Of a DNA stretch of 64,000 nucleotides, positions 23,677 through 42,400 are shown in pieces. Both the position numbers and the translations under genes were made by a program. The number at the start of each line of letters is the position of its first letter. The stretch's first letter is position 1. The notes under the pieces were generated by a model. That model was not told the DNA's origin. It saw nothing but the letters and a program-made list of their open reading frames with translations, and searched no databases. The stretch is from the NCBI RefSeq assembly GCF_963675165.1, contig NC_087381.1:1860001-1924000 (forward strand). The letters run 5' to 3'. The DNA is from Halichondria panicea (Eukaryota > Porifera > Demospongiae > Suberitida > Halichondriidae).

Positions 23677-24708
23677 ATTCTAAGCTGCCTGGCTGTGGTA
23701 CTGAAAATGTCAACCTATAACTCAGCTGTGCTTTGGGGCAATAAACTTCAGGAGATGCTGTTGAAATTTAACCATCCACTTTAGAACTGCCAAAAGCACG
23801 AAGGATTGGGCTATAAATAAACTGCGAAAGTGCGAAAATTAAAAGTTGATAAAGGATAGTTGACACTGTCAAGAAATCCTTACCAAATCGCGCTATGAGG
23901 TGGCAAGCATAATATATGAGTTACTTAGGCCTGAAGACATGCAAATAGCAACAAAGCCTAGTATTATGTATAGCAACTTGTAAGTACATTATTCGTACTA
24001 GATCATTATAACGAGTAACTTGTAATTATGCCTCGAGGCGTAGCCGCACGAGGGATACGGTAAAGCTGACCGTGTGTGTGTGTGTGTGTGTCTGTGTGTC
24101 TGTTCCAGCTGTAACTGCTCAACGGTTGCAATGCGACGAAAACTAACAGCTTCTATAGGCTTCTAGCCACGTTCTCTTGGATTTTGATTCGTGGATTAGC
24201 AAACTAAAGCTTCGTTCTCAAGTTATGGCTAGTTTGACTCACATTGAAGGCTGTTGCAGTCTCTTCAGAATCTTTCGTAGCATCATCTGTTCGCACAAAC
24301 TTTCTATTCAACACATGAGTTAGCCTTGCACTAAAGCGCTAGCTTTTTGTTAGCTACAAGAGTCAGAAAAGATCTGTTAAAACAGCTAGCTAGCTATAGT
24401 AGCCATTGTGCATGGACTTGATCTTTGGACACACCCTTCTTTAATTATTCCTGTGGATGCAATGTGCATGCGCGCTCATCCCCACATGTTAGAGAATCCA
24501 GTGGCAGAATCAACTTTCTTGAGGTTCTGGTATACAGGTAAGCCACAAAACAAATGATACCATATAGACTAGATAATAATAGATTCATGTACACAAGTCT
24601 GGTAACAATAGATACATGTACACAAGTCTTTTCTTCTCAGTATTAATATAGATAGATGCACACTTTGCTTGTTTATATACTATACTGTCTGTGCTTAAAT
24701 TCTCAGTG

Positions 24709-24889
24709 CCTTTGACAAAGGTTTGCTCCCACTGTTTGGCTACAGGCCATTTAAATAACATGCAGTTGCTTCGGTATCGTTGATTTAATTCTGTGATTGA
24801 ATTGTACTTATCTCACAGGCTATATAATACTGACTATTATGCCTTTGACAAAGGTTTGCTCCCACTGTTTGGCTACAGGCCATTTAAAC
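24709..24889 (+). repeat. Spaced direct duplication
   Basis: Bases 24709-24757 and 24841-24889 are the same 49-bp sequence (core CAAAGGTTTGCTCCCACTGT), separated by about 80 bp. Longer similarity around 24480-24550 and 24890-24990 suggests a tandem unit of a few hundred bases. Confidence 0.7.
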
Positions 24890-25689
24890 CCCACATCCTA
24901 ACAGAATCAATCTTCTTCTTTCTTGCTTCCTTCAGGTCCTGGTAAGCACTATACGTATTAAATAATGATACCATATACAATAGTCTAAGATAACATGTAT
25001 ATAAGTCTGACAGTTATAGATATTATGCAACTTTTTTATCAGCAGATTTTATTCAATTTGTTGTTGCAAAATGATTATAAACTTTTTTGAATTATGCAAA
25101 CAAACTTTTCCCTCTTCTATAACACTCTATTACTTTTGAGCGAAAGTAAATCATGGCGAGAGGCATTTGCAAGCGCCAGCTTGAGCACTAGTTAATTATA
25201 GTAGCTAGCTGCCAATAGCGAGTAAACCTTACAAATTCAAGGGAGAAACGACTGCATGCATGAGGTTAGAAATAATCAAAAATAATTTTGGGAATTACCA
25301 AAGGCTATGGATGCAATGTTGTTCTCGATCCTGAAGTTACGGCAACCATGCACACAACCATGCAGACATGCTTTCACTTCCACCATAGATAGAGTAAAGA
25401 GGGATTGGAAACGGAAGTACCCTCGAAGTACCATCTGTGTATCTCCACGGTTTTAATCGAGGCTTACTTTTTAACACGAGGGCTAAATATGAATAATTTA
25501 TGAGAATTGTTTTGCTCTCTGTAAGAAGTCCACGAGCAGTTCTGCTGCTATATAAACATCAACTTTCTCTAATACTTAAGGCCATTTGGGACACAGGACA
25601 CTATTTAGTTACAAAGCCTTAGCTATATCAAAGGTACTATAGGAACACAAGCATGAAAAGGCGCTCTGTGTACCTCTAGCTACTTCACG

Positions 25690-25925
25690 ACAATCGAGAG
25701 TATATTTTCTTTGTTTCCAATTGATACCTACTATCAGGGGGCATGTGATTCAGTAATGGGGGTAGCTCTGAGATGTATGCTTTGGACAAAATAAATTTCC
25801 CGGGCTTTTGCGGGAGTTATGAGGAGATACACGGATGGTCCCAGAGCCACTACGTAGACTTCATTGTAAAACATCACGTGAATCACTTCCGTTTCCAATC
25901 CCTCCTTTACTCTATCTATGCTTCC
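25690..25925 (-). repeat. Interspersed repeat R1, second copy
   Basis: Reverse-strand match to 8941-9135 with a short internal insertion (around 25820-25850). A fragment of the same repeat precedes it at 25387-25420. Confidence 0.65.
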
Positions 25926-26630
25926 ACACACATGCAACGGAGACAACAACTGAAACTGAAACTGAATGGCTCCACAATCATGTGCATAAATTATACAGAC
26001 TGTACCCTATACATGCGTACACATATCCAATTTGAAAAACAACAACCAGTATGATTGTTTTGTAACGTACACTATTATATAAGGGAGGAACCATGGAATT
26101 TCAGAAGTAGCTGTGGCATACAATTAAAATACAAATGACATGGATCAATAATTATACCGTATACCGTACTATATGATAGCTAGCGCAGAATTTTGGAGGT
26201 ACTTTATTAAAATTATTTTGTGGAATGGCCTCTAAAAGAATTTCATTGTGGGTTGACTGCTTATACTGGAAACACTCCCAGGTCACGCCTTCAATCTTAT
26301 ACATGTAAATTCTATGTTTCTATAGGATTGCTAACCCCACGAAAACACCGAAAATTAAGCCCTCGCCAATTTTGCGACATACTAAGTATAATTATTATAC
26401 AGTATAGATCGTCGCTATTCTGGCTCTCCAAAGTATATACATGGCCACCTCAACTGATATATACCAGCCATTGGTTTGGCACGATATTAATTGCTACAGT
26501 AGCTAGACACAACATTCGCTGAAATGCGGCCACTCGCTATATACACTGGCTACACCAAACTAGGTTTAGTTTATTATGGCCTGATATAGTGTTTTGGGTG
26601 TAATGGATTAGAGAGCAAAATTATTAATTA

Positions 26631-26825
26631 CGTGTAGCTGGTAATTTCTGGGAGACAAGTTCTTTTTGTGGTTGGAGCTCAGACCACGAATATTTTACCC
26701 ACGAATGAAGCGACCTTTACCTGCAAGTACAAGCAGCAATCATGAAATATTATCCACAAAGTGACTAAATATTGCTTAACCATGAATGTTTTGTCCCCCA
26801 AAAATTACCGGCTATATATATACGG
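26631..26825 (-). mobile_element. MITE family B copy, inverted
   Basis: Same family as 12091-12297 read on the other strand: TAGCTGGTAATTTCTGGGAG at one end and CCAAAAATTACCGGCTATA at the other, with ACCACGAATATTTTACCCAC inside. Confidence 0.65.
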
Positions 26826-27004
26826 TGTCATCGAGACAGAAACGCAAATTTATAAATTTGTCATTACAATCGAGGTATAGGTACGTACTGCCTTTTATAG
26901 CCGCGGCTATTTTCTGAAATGTGACCACCTCATTATTAATTCCGGCCAAGCTGCACGTACTGTCTCAAGGGTAGGGTTGGTAGATATGCTCAAGATAATT
27001 ATTA

Positions 27005-27851
27005 CAAGAGTTCATTAGGAACAGTATGCAACTCCACTTAAAACCGTAGTGGGCGTTTCTTCCAACCTACGTCGCAACCACATGCATGCTGTTGTATAAA
27101 CTAATTTGCAATGAATAACATAGTGATGATTGTGATAATTATCATTAATTTACAACTGCCAGTAGGAAAGGCAATGCATGAAGTAGTTACTAATTGCCTT
27201 TCCTGCCCAGCTAGTCTGCGACATGCAGAGGATGTTCGACACGGTCAAAAGGTCATTAATGAATTAACCACGTGCTCTATGTTTCTATTGGAGATCCAAC
27301 CTGATGCTAATTCGTCGATGTACCCCAGCTCTACTTCTTTCATCATTTTGATCAGTTCTCTCAATTCAAAATAATAACAATCAATCCGATGTACCCCTCA
27401 GGTACATCAGTAGGAAGCGAGAAATTCTAGCTTAACCTTTTGAACTCTACACCATACCCATTTTCACCAACGCTTTGGAAACGCATGAAGTATAGCAGTG
27501 CTTACAAGCATTAGCAGCCTTCAAAGACATTGCTTAGACTAAGCCTTATAGTTCTTTTACATAAAAAAAAAGCTTCTTAGAACTATTAATGTGCCTTCAA
27601 ACGATTAAAATATAGTTTGCGTTATGCGTGTTAAGTACTAACGCATTGGATCCAAAGGCCTGGAATGCAATACGCATTAGGTCCAAAGGTCAAGAATGCA
27701 GTACGCAATAATTTTCTGGTGTCATTATCATTGACTTTTTGATACTGTCGAACCTCCTATGGTTTGCGACATAGGTCTGGAGGAATGCTTTTTATGTACG
27801 CAATATACAGTGTATTGGAGTTGCGTACTCTAGCTTCCTAATGAACTCTTG
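27005..27851. mobile_element. TIR element D, short copy (PIF/Harbinger-like?)
   Basis: Ends are exact inverted repeats, CAAGAGTTCATTAGGAA and its complement, with TTA directly outside both. A 3-bp TTA duplication fits PIF/Harbinger elements. Subterminal GCAACTCC is also inverted. Length 847 bp and no transposase frame, so non-autonomous. A longer relative is at 56416-57965. Confidence 0.7.
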
Positions 27852-28302
27852 TTATTACCTATAAGAATTTACTGTTATGCTATTACCCCATGCTCAACAA
27901 CATCGATCAGCCTATAATTAATTGCCTATTATTCCCACATTATTCCTCCAAGGCACAACATAGACCCCATGCATAATTATGTCATCGCACAAGTATTATA
28001 ACATCAATCCATTCGATCTACATTTATTTATAAGAATGCACCATAAAAAAAGACCAAAACATATATTGTTCCCTAAAGGTGTCCGTTATAGAGGGATTTC
28101 ACTGTATTATTCTACCAACTTCTACTCGAGGGTGCATGGCCAGATTAACGAGAGTCTATATACTGTCTACGTATAATTAATTTTTATAGTTATAATAGTC
28201 ATTATTAGAATAATAAAGATTTATGAGACATACTATAATTAATAGTGATTAAAAACAGTGACTCTACAAGCCAGTCATTGCAACACAAGAAGACGGACAA
28301 AA

Positions 28303-33163
<4,861 letters not shown>

Positions 33164-33959
33164 TCTCTCCAGTAGCCACAGCAGAATATCGAACACAATG
33201 GAATATGGTAGGACTCCAAACGCTGTAAATACTAGTACTATAATTATTATTCAGTATTGTACTGAATTCCTATAACTGATCATGTGTTCATTAAAAACAC
33301 ATTACATCATCTCTTTTCGTTTTTGTTGACTCAGCAGTAGTGTCTATGTACTTCTGCTAGTCTCTATTTTAGCCGCCCTCTAAAAGTTGGGCGGCCTAAT
33401 CGCAAGTCTATGTTATAGAGGGCAATTTATTCATGAGACAATATTTATGCACGGTTTCTGTCGGCTGATTCTGTTGACAACTAGTTGTGTTTGGTGTCTG
33501 TGATGATTACTGGACCTAACCCTATCAGCACATAATACCCATACTAGCTAGATGTGCCTAGATCCAGTCATGTTCTACTGCTGAGTCAGCAAAAACGAAA
33601 AGCAATTTGGCCTGGAATGTCATTAAAAGTAGTGAAAGTTCAAGTGATGTCCGACCTCCTCTGGGCTACCACGCATGCGTGCACTTCATTGACATTGCCT
33701 GTATATATGCAGGTCTCATTTAGTCGGGCACCGCCGCTCTCTACCGTTGCCCGGAAGGAGGGCGGCAGAGCTCGACTAGGTCTCATCATGGTCTCATTCA
33801 CAAAGACTGCACATTAATCTCATGTACATGTAACCATAGATTATCTATGATGTAACAGACTGGACATTGCAGAAATAAGAGTGGCATAGACAATAGTACA
33901 AGTTAGTCTATAAGTGGTGATATAGGCTAATCCGTCAAAACTCATCAGTCAGTAAGCTT

Positions 33960-34931
33960 TTTTATCCAGGACTGTCGACTAGCGATGGAGTGCTGGATGA
34001 GTGTGAGTGGTTGAGCCGTAAAAAGGTAGTGGGGACGTGTCTCTATCAGACATCTCTGCACACGCCCTCCACGGACCAACAGCCTCACTTAAGCCTGCAG
34101 GAGGATACATAATAATTTTTTATTGTTTAAAACTACCTGATCAAAAATGAAAACCAATACACTATGTCAAGAGTATAGTCTTGACTGTGTGCATAGAAAA
34201 ACAACAGGCAGCAATTGCAAGACACATAATTATTATGTCAGAGTATTAAAGTTATAGTTCTCAGGTATAAGGTCACTGTCACTGTATTGAGCATCAACGT
34301 AGCTACATGTACACATATTTGCTGGCTCGACAGTAATCGTAGCATGTGACATGTCCAGTCAGCATAATATAATTATAGAACAACTCACAAATGAAGCATA
34401 AAGTCAACAAGCACACCATGCACACTCACCATTCCCTTTAGTGACACTCCTGTTGTGAGTACTGTCAATCGTGTGTGAGGTGTGAGGGGGTTGATAGCCC
34501 ACAAGGCCGGAGACAGTGGCCCCGTCCTTCCATAGATCACCAATGCTCACCACTGTGGGAGAGGACAGTGCCCTCGACTCAATCCTAGAATGTGTAATGT
34601 GCAATGTGCAATGTGCATGCTATAATTATGATAATGTTGGAGACAATGTGAAAAGTACATATTTTGCTATGTGCATATACTTACGTAGAAATCCAAGTCC
34701 ACGAAATGAATTAGACATTCAAACATTAATTTTAGATAGCGAAAAACGAAACAATTAGAAAGAGTACAGCTAGTTCTATAAATAAAAATGGAAAAATGGA
34801 CCTATTCAGATCTTTCATTACCATCTGTCTGGCCATGTACCTTCTCATGCATAGCGGACTGGATGGTCTCCACTGCATCTGATGCGTCAGACTCTTTGCT
34901 TTCACTCAGCTCAATGTCATGTGATCTGCGC
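33960..34931 (-). pseudogene. Dead copy of the last three IQCE exons
   Basis: 34802-34931 copies exon 13 (SDASDAVETIQSAM, then out of frame), 34430-34584 copies exon 14 (SIGDLWKDGATVSGLVGYQP) and about 33960-34094 copies exon 15. The IQ motif is broken by a four-base insertion at 34845-34852 (CTCATGCATAGC versus CTCATAGC in the intact copy). The last exon is shifted too and stops early. The intact exons are at 43306-43440, 42849-43009 and 39467-39636. Confidence 0.85.
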
Positions 34932-34945
34932 CTGGTAATTATACT

Positions 34946-37900
34946 TAACCCTTTCCCCGTTTTAATTAAAACAAGAAAATGCAGAATAAATAACAATTTT
35001 CTTTAAAAATTCATATATCCTGAACCATGCATACATTGAAATGACTTGTAACTATAGTAGCGCAGACCCCAGAGGTATCTTGACACCATCTTTGTTACCT
35101 AACAACTGACCACCCCCACTAATTAGCAATTGTTTATAAACATTCACAATTATGTACACAAATAATATTGTATGAGGGCACAGAGTGGCTAAAGACACTA
35201 AATAAGTGTTCTCAATCAGGATCTGCAAAAAGTTCTCTGTGAGGTCGTACCAGCAGACGCCCTTTTCCCGGGAAATGCTTTCTTCACCTACACACAGGTT
35301 TACAAGTTCAATGGTGACTCATGATGTCCACTGCTGTACTAAATACAGTTATACTGAAGCTATCAAGGCTACAGATGCTACTCTAGACTTACCAGATCCA
35401 AGAAGTTTATCCATCGCAAGAGCTTCTTCCTCAGGCCTTCAGGCTCTATAAATATAGCTTGAGGTAGCTTTTTATCTAGCTATGATCCCATTCACTATCC
35501 TCTCACTCAACAAGGCCATAAGCATCGATATTCTCACTGTCTAGCTGCTCTAGAACCTCACTGAGGTTGTACTACGAAGATCTTGAAACATTATTAATTA
35601 AACGGTCACTTTTCTTTCGACATTACTGTACAAAGCGTACCTCGAGGCAGCATATTAAAGATACCACGTGAAAGAGCAGCTCAATGCGCATGTGCTGGTA
35701 CCTACAGCGTGCAACACAGCGAATTTTTGAAAATTACCACTAGAGTGGCTGTCATAATTATGACGGTTTCAACGGGGAAAGGGTTAATTTAGCGTTAATT
35801 ACAAATTCGCTAAAATTAGTACCCGTTTGTAATAGTAACAATAAGGTAGAGATGTCAGACCGGAAGTAGTGCGTGGGCGTATTTTCTTACAGTAATTCAA
35901 TGGTAAAAAACGGGACCAGAAAGTGAGTGAACAAGAAGGGCTTTCCGCAAGCCCTGGAAGAGTCTAGCAAACAACAGCTGTTCCCAAGGGTAAAAAATAG
36001 CGTAGAATTTGATTTTTATAACAGTTTTTTATGATTTTAGCATTTGATGCTTGTTTTGTGTGTGATTTTTCTCAAAGGTGATCATCATTTTGGCAACCAA
36101 ACATGAAAATGAACAAAAACACAAGTGAGCATGTCTTTCATCTCTAACTCTCTCCAGATTATACAAAAAGTTGCTACAATAAGCTTTTATTTCTTGCGGA
36201 ATCACATATTGCATGGATAGATGGGTGGAGCTGAGAATAGAAATGCAGTAAAATCAAGCCAAGTGTACCAATAGCTGTATTTATTTCTTAGAAGTTCCTA
36301 GAAGTTACTGAAAGTAATTATTGAAGCAATCTGAAAGCCTCTGTTGAAAAGAAACAAGAAAGATTGGAGAGAATTCCAGGGACAACAATGTAATCTACCA
36401 AAACTATTAAATTGCAAGAAATGATTCAATTTGCACACAAAAAAGACAAGAGTAATCTACTGTATTAATTAGAAGCTGTCAACAGAGTTGTATCATAGAT
36501 TTATAGTTCTATGGCCTTAAATCTACATCACACTAAAAACGAATTATTTAGACCAAATGAAATTGACAGAAAAGTTGCTTATAAACATCAAGAAACAGAT
36601 ACAAGCGTAAGGTGGACATTGATGAGAGTTCTGAAACGTGATACAATATACTGAAAAGATAGCATGGTTACTTTAAATCCAAAAGAACTCTCTGAAGCAG
36701 GAGACATCATACTATTATAGGGACATCATAAAGATATACATTACAGAAACATTATAAACTTAATAATAGATATCAAATGGTTACAATGTTAACTCCCGAG
36801 TCCTGAGTGTCCATTTCATACTTTTTTAATTAAAAGAGAATAGACCAAGCGGTTCAGCAGATATTCTAACTATAAGATCATTTCCGGTATTAACAACAAA
36901 TTTCATAAGTCCCGCCCAAGTACATTAAAATGCGGTAAATTTTTGTACGAATTTTTCCCTGACTAGTGTTCTTCAAAACGCTGTATCTCTGCATTCGCTT
37001 GACCAAATCCAGTGCAGTAAAGTTTTTCTGGTTTGCCTAGAGTGTTCAAAAGAGATAGTAATACATAGGAGTTACAAATAGCAAAAATGAAAATCGGTCT
37101 GACATCGCTAAATAAGGTAATAAGTTGGGTGATTTTCGTATTTAGCGATGCTGCGCATTTGAATATAGTTGTGTACAGCGGCTGAGCACATATCCGACTA
37201 GAAAAACATTTGCAATGTGAAAAATTGCTAGGATTGGCCGGGGGAACCACCAAAAAGCATGGAAACAAGAATCAGACGAGAGCATAACTCCAATCCGTTA
37301 CAACGTCATTCACATGTACTGCATGGTAGTTTTCCATGTTTTCCCGGCCAATCCAAGTAGTTTTTACTGGTGGGGTGATGACCGATCTCTATATATATAC
37401 ATCCATTTTGGAATGTGCGGGCGTATAATCATGATGATTTGTGATGAATTTATGTTCCTACTACATGCATTGTTGAGCACAGATATACACAGTTCATCCA
37501 TGCGTATAGTGACATGCAGTACTGGTGACATGCATGGAATGTGGAATGATGTGGTGGATGGAAGCTGGTAGATGGATCTGGAACACAGTCTATATACATC
37601 AATCTCCTTTATAATTCCTAATTGTGCATGATGCTATAATGTAACGTATTAACACACAACATAGTTGTGTACAGCTATAGAGCTAGTGCAGTGAAAGTGC
37701 TAGTTCCCGGGAGCCTTGGCACTGCGCACTTAGCCTCGAGACAAGCCGTTCATTATCCGGCTGGTCTCGAGGCTACTGCATGCGCATGCACTGTCCACGT
37801 AGTTTGCTCCATGCAGCTCTGTGGGTATGGGTGGCTTTAGTCATGGAGGAGGAGCTAGCCAGGGCGGGGCTCAGAGTGTTTGCATTTCTTTGACAGCGTG

Positions 37901-38693
37901 GCACTAGAGAACTCTGGTGTCAAACGGTAAGCAATACCGTAATTGATGTAATTACAGAGCCAGAAAAAATGGGTTAGACAACTGTGTAGTGAAGGAAGTC
38001 AAAGATGCAGGATGATTGTCTTGACGTCTCAAACAAGCCTTTTTATATAAGCGCCATAATTCCAGCAACGGTTGGCGCTTTTTTAGGACCTAAAAAATTA
38101 AGCTGATGCTGACGTGGTGCTTAAATTATGGTGGCGCTGTAATTACATCAATTACATGCAGTAGTACCTGTAGCTAGCTACCTATTGACAGAGCAAGCTT
38201 CTTCTCAATGCTTTCTTTTTGCTTTCTGGTAGTTTGAACGTGAGTTACCATGGTAGAGGAGTAAATGCGCAATTATAGCTAGCCAATGACATAATTATAA
38301 CACTCATACTATGGTTGCGGGATTTATGGCAACATATTCCCCACTTGCATGGGGTCTGTATCATAGCATAGATAAAGAAGAGAGGGATTGGCAACGGAAA
38401 TTAAAACGTAGACTTTTGTGCAGGGGTGTGGCTTAATCCTGAAACGATGCGTGTTGTCCCCCACCATAACGCCGCAAAACACTTTTTTTATGTTTGAGGC
38501 CTTACACAGAGCTTTCTAAGACTCCCCAAAACTTCATTTCCATGCTTCTTGATGATGTGTATTATGTGGAAATTCCCAAAAATTTTTCTAGATTGTTGAG
38601 AAAGAGCTTGCAGTACATAGCGCTTTTTCACCTCTTTTTTATGGCTATGCATCAATAGCACCTATAATACTATAGATTATTTATGCGCTCTTG
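34946..38693. other. Gene-free spacer between J1 and J2
   Basis: No exon recognised in about 3.7 kb. On the minus strand near 35390-35560 short open pieces (NLSEVLEQLDSENIDAYG and a fragment with RKKLLRWINFL) hint at a decayed coding region I cannot name. 37195-37400 is the repeat also seen at 28-130. 37680-37800 is locally GC-richer with inverted pieces. Confidence 0.4.
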
Positions 38694-38742
38694 AAATACA
38701 GCTATGTATACAGCTAGCTCTGCATGGATATCCTCAACTCAC

Positions 38743-38803
38743 CTAGTCCATTGGTTCTAAGCGAAAATAAAAGGAACAGGAAAGTCACTGATTGAACAAA
38801 CAT
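38743..38803 (-). pseudogene. Orphan copy of the NIDO gene first exon
   Basis: Encodes the same signal peptide (MFVQSVTFLFLLFSLRTNGL) and keeps the GTGAGTTGAGG donor, but no later exon follows within reach except through the J1 pseudo-exons. Upstream reads are also similar, so a promoter copy may be present. It could still be transcribed as an alternative first exon spliced over about 6 kb to exon 2 at 32799. Confidence 0.8.
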
Positions 38804-39466
38804 TCTCTCCAGTAGCCACAACAGAGTATCTAACACAATGGCTAGAATGGTAGGACTCCAAACGCGCGCTATACCTAGCTGAAAGGCTATTGAGTGCATG
38901 TGTTTATCATTAAAAACACATTACATCATCTTCAACAGAGTGCAAACCTCGCTACGCATGCGCACACAGTGATTGTTCTCTTGGCTCTGATCTGGACCTA
39001 ATAATCTCACATAAGAAAGCTAGATCTATATGCATTCAATCTGTATAATGGTCGACACACAGGAAAGCTAGATTTAAGTTCGACCGTCCAGGCTCCGGTT
39101 TAGCCACTCCTGGCTGTTGCTGAGGTTTAAGACTGTGAGTCGACGTCCCTCAGCATCTGCCAAGACTCCACACCAAGTATCAAAGCCTACATGTTCACCA
39201 AAAGTCCAGGTAGAACTCCTTTTGCCTCGACGTCAACCACCACCGCCGCCACCACCGCCATGGAAAATCTCGATAGGGACCCGAACATAACCTCGCTTCG
39301 CTCAGAATTATCGTTATGCCTACCACGCATGCGCGCACTTCATTGCTTGCTCTGGTCTAGGTACTGTATAATCTCATGTACATGCATGTAACAGACTGGA
39401 CATTGCAATAGCATAACAAATAAGAGTGGCATAGTACAAGCTATAAGTGGTGATATAGCTAATCTG

Positions 39467-42400
39467 TCAAAATTCATCAATCAGTAAGCTTTTTTCTCCA
39501 GGACTGTCGACTAGCGAGATAGTGCTGGATGAGTGTGAGTGGTTGAGCCGTAAAAAGGCAGAGGGGACTAAAGGAGGCGTGTCTCCATCAGACATCTCTG
39601 CACATGCCCTCCACGGACCAACATCCTCACTTAAGCCTGCAGAAGGATAGATATGTCATGCATAGTAAAACTATACATGTACCTGATCGAAAATAGAAGC
39701 CATGCAATACTGTACGTGTACATGTACCATGCAGGGCTTCATAGAGGGGGGGCACAGGGGGGCGCTCGCCCCCCCTGACAATTGTATTGAAAATATAGGC
39801 CATAACGCACTGTGTTACAGCTGGTGACACACCAACCAAACAAAGAGCGTTGCCTTAATATTCATAACAACAATAGAGTTCTTTAAGATTAATTAAACTG
39901 CTATTCTTCTACTCTTTCTGTTCCATACGTCCATAATTTCTTCTTCTAAGTTACTATCTGTAAGTACAGGGGGTACGTGATTCAAGAGCGATTTTCATTA
40001 AGTGAGAAAGGTTTGTGTCGCTTAGGCTATATGGCTTTTACCTAGTATTCAGCCCAGGCAATTGCATTTTTATTACATTCCATAATACTATATTAGTACT
40101 TAATAACAATACCCCTAATCGCCTCGCCCCCCCCCCCTATTTTTCTGAAAATGTTGATTTGCCCCCCTGTCAATTTGTTCTGTATGAAGGCCTGTGTACA
40201 CTATAATACAGTGACGGAAATTCTAGGAATGTATCATGTACACATTAGGTGCATCTTCAATAGAACCCATAATTTACCGCAGGATTTTGGGACTATATTC
40301 TCAATGTAAATAGACTTTACTAGGTATCTTAAGATGCAACTGCCCAGTGATGAGGGAAATTCTAGGAATGATAACATGTATATAATTTAAACAAAGCATA
40401 AGCCATAATTAACCATGCACAGGACTTCGGGGCCATTCTCAACGTAAATAGACTTAAGTTTACTATGGTATCTTAAGGTATAAATTGTGTGCATCTTTAA
40501 TAACAACTATTATCACTCTATTATACAGATACAGCATGCTCTTTGACTCAAATTGTTCCAGCATTTAATCAGATGAACAAGCTGAGTATATTTGCAAGAT
40601 CCTTAGCTACTGCAGCTATGCCAACCTTCAGAAGTGCTACTGCAAGAGATGCTGCTTCTATTACTAGGATGGCCATTCAAGAAGGCTGGCACGTTGGACC
40701 GTATGATTTCCCTACATTTTTCGAATTTGATCCAAAGAACTACTATATTGGAGAGGTTGATGGAAAGTATGCATGTCAAATTGGTGGGATTGAGTTCCCT
40801 AAACACCACTATCACGGAGGTGGTATGATTGTTGCTGAGGAATTTCGAGGGATGAGCTATAGCACAGCATGTGTTAAGTATGGCCTGAGCCTCGTTGATA
40901 AGAGATACACAATTGGAACAGACATCAGTTTGACTGCACTAGCACAATTCGAGTTTTTTGGATTTAAAAAATTCTGGAACACATAATTATGTTGTAATGT
41001 TAGATATCGAGAAAATCACTAAATCTGGCGTAGACGAGAACACTTCAATCTTTGTTATGCCGATCCAGAATGTAGATCTCGACAAACTACTGCAGTATGA
41101 CCACAGAGTGTTTGGTACGCCACGAGACAAGCTAATGACAAGATGGATCAACACTCCGGGAAGCTTTGGATGGGCAGCAATCGATCACAGCAATAACATA
41201 ACCGGCTACATTGTTCTGAAACAAGTCATTCGAGGAGGGGGAACAGAAATCGGCCTAGCTATGGCCCCTTTGTTTGCTAACGACAAGGATACTGCTAAGA
41301 TACTAATAAAGACAGCAGGCCAAGAGTGTCTAGCTAATCCAGCCATCCCAAAGACAAAGCTGGAGTTGTTTCATCCGGCGGGGGATATTTGTGGAGAGGG
41401 TGCTGCAGAGCTGATGGATGAGCTGGGAGCTGAGATGACTCATATCGCTCACAGGGTTTACACCAACGGGATACCAGAAGGAAGACAAACAAGAATGATC
41501 TACGGTATTACATCACCGACCTGTGACTAACAAAAACTTTTGCAATGTGACAGTATATATACGTATATCGTATCCATGCATGTACATGCATTTATAACTG
41601 TATAGTGGCTGCTATTATTTTTGAGACTTAAATTTAGACACTCGTGTAATGATGTATATATATTATATAGGTCTATACGTTAACTTGCTCACGCATGCAG
41701 TTCCATTATAATTCTTGTTCGGTATACCGTATATGCTTGATCAGAGGCCGCTCTTGTATAAAGGCCGCACTCAAATAGTAGCCTCAGTGAACTCTGACTC
41801 TAACATTTCTGAACGTGGCAGACAAAAAAATTATTAATACTATAGCAGCTAGCTAGCTACATGTACATAGTTACTAGGTACAGGTAGCAGCTTGTTAGTG
41901 CTTCTCAAAGACTTTCTCAGGGCAGAGTTCAGGTGAAAAGAACTTTTTGTTGGCAAACTAAAGGTTGTTGAATTACCTAGAGCTAATGAACGCCGCTCTT
42001 GAACAGTGGCCTGTCTTGAATTGTAGCCTCCTCTTCCAGCAAAATGAAACATTTAGTAGCCGCGGCTCCTGATCAAGCATATACAGTATATATACTAATG
42101 ACAGCATTGCCTATAAAGGGAAGTGCATACACATACATGTACGCAATACTAACAATTTAAAGCAACATGTTGTATTTATGCTGAACCCATGCGGCAGTAT
42201 ATATACATGCATGTGCATGATGGGGATCAAATAACTCTCAAACTGATTCCATACATGTACACGCATGCACTTAAAGGGCTTTGGTTCAGTCAATATAATG
42301 TGTATATATAATATAGGACATGCACCCATAATTATATCTCCTCTTAATATACCCCTGCATGCAAGAAAAAAGGCCAACAACCATGCATGCATGCAAGGAT

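Larger units (their letters stand above)
23677..27004. other. Gene-free, repeat-rich spacer upstream of the receptor
   Basis: No exon recognised over more than 3 kb. 24030-24310 is a dispersed repeat starting with a (GT) run, shared with 4180-4430 and 60330-60500. 25690-25920 is repeat R1 inverted. The receptor promoter should lie just right of 23676, but I see no clear TATA element. Confidence 0.5.
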
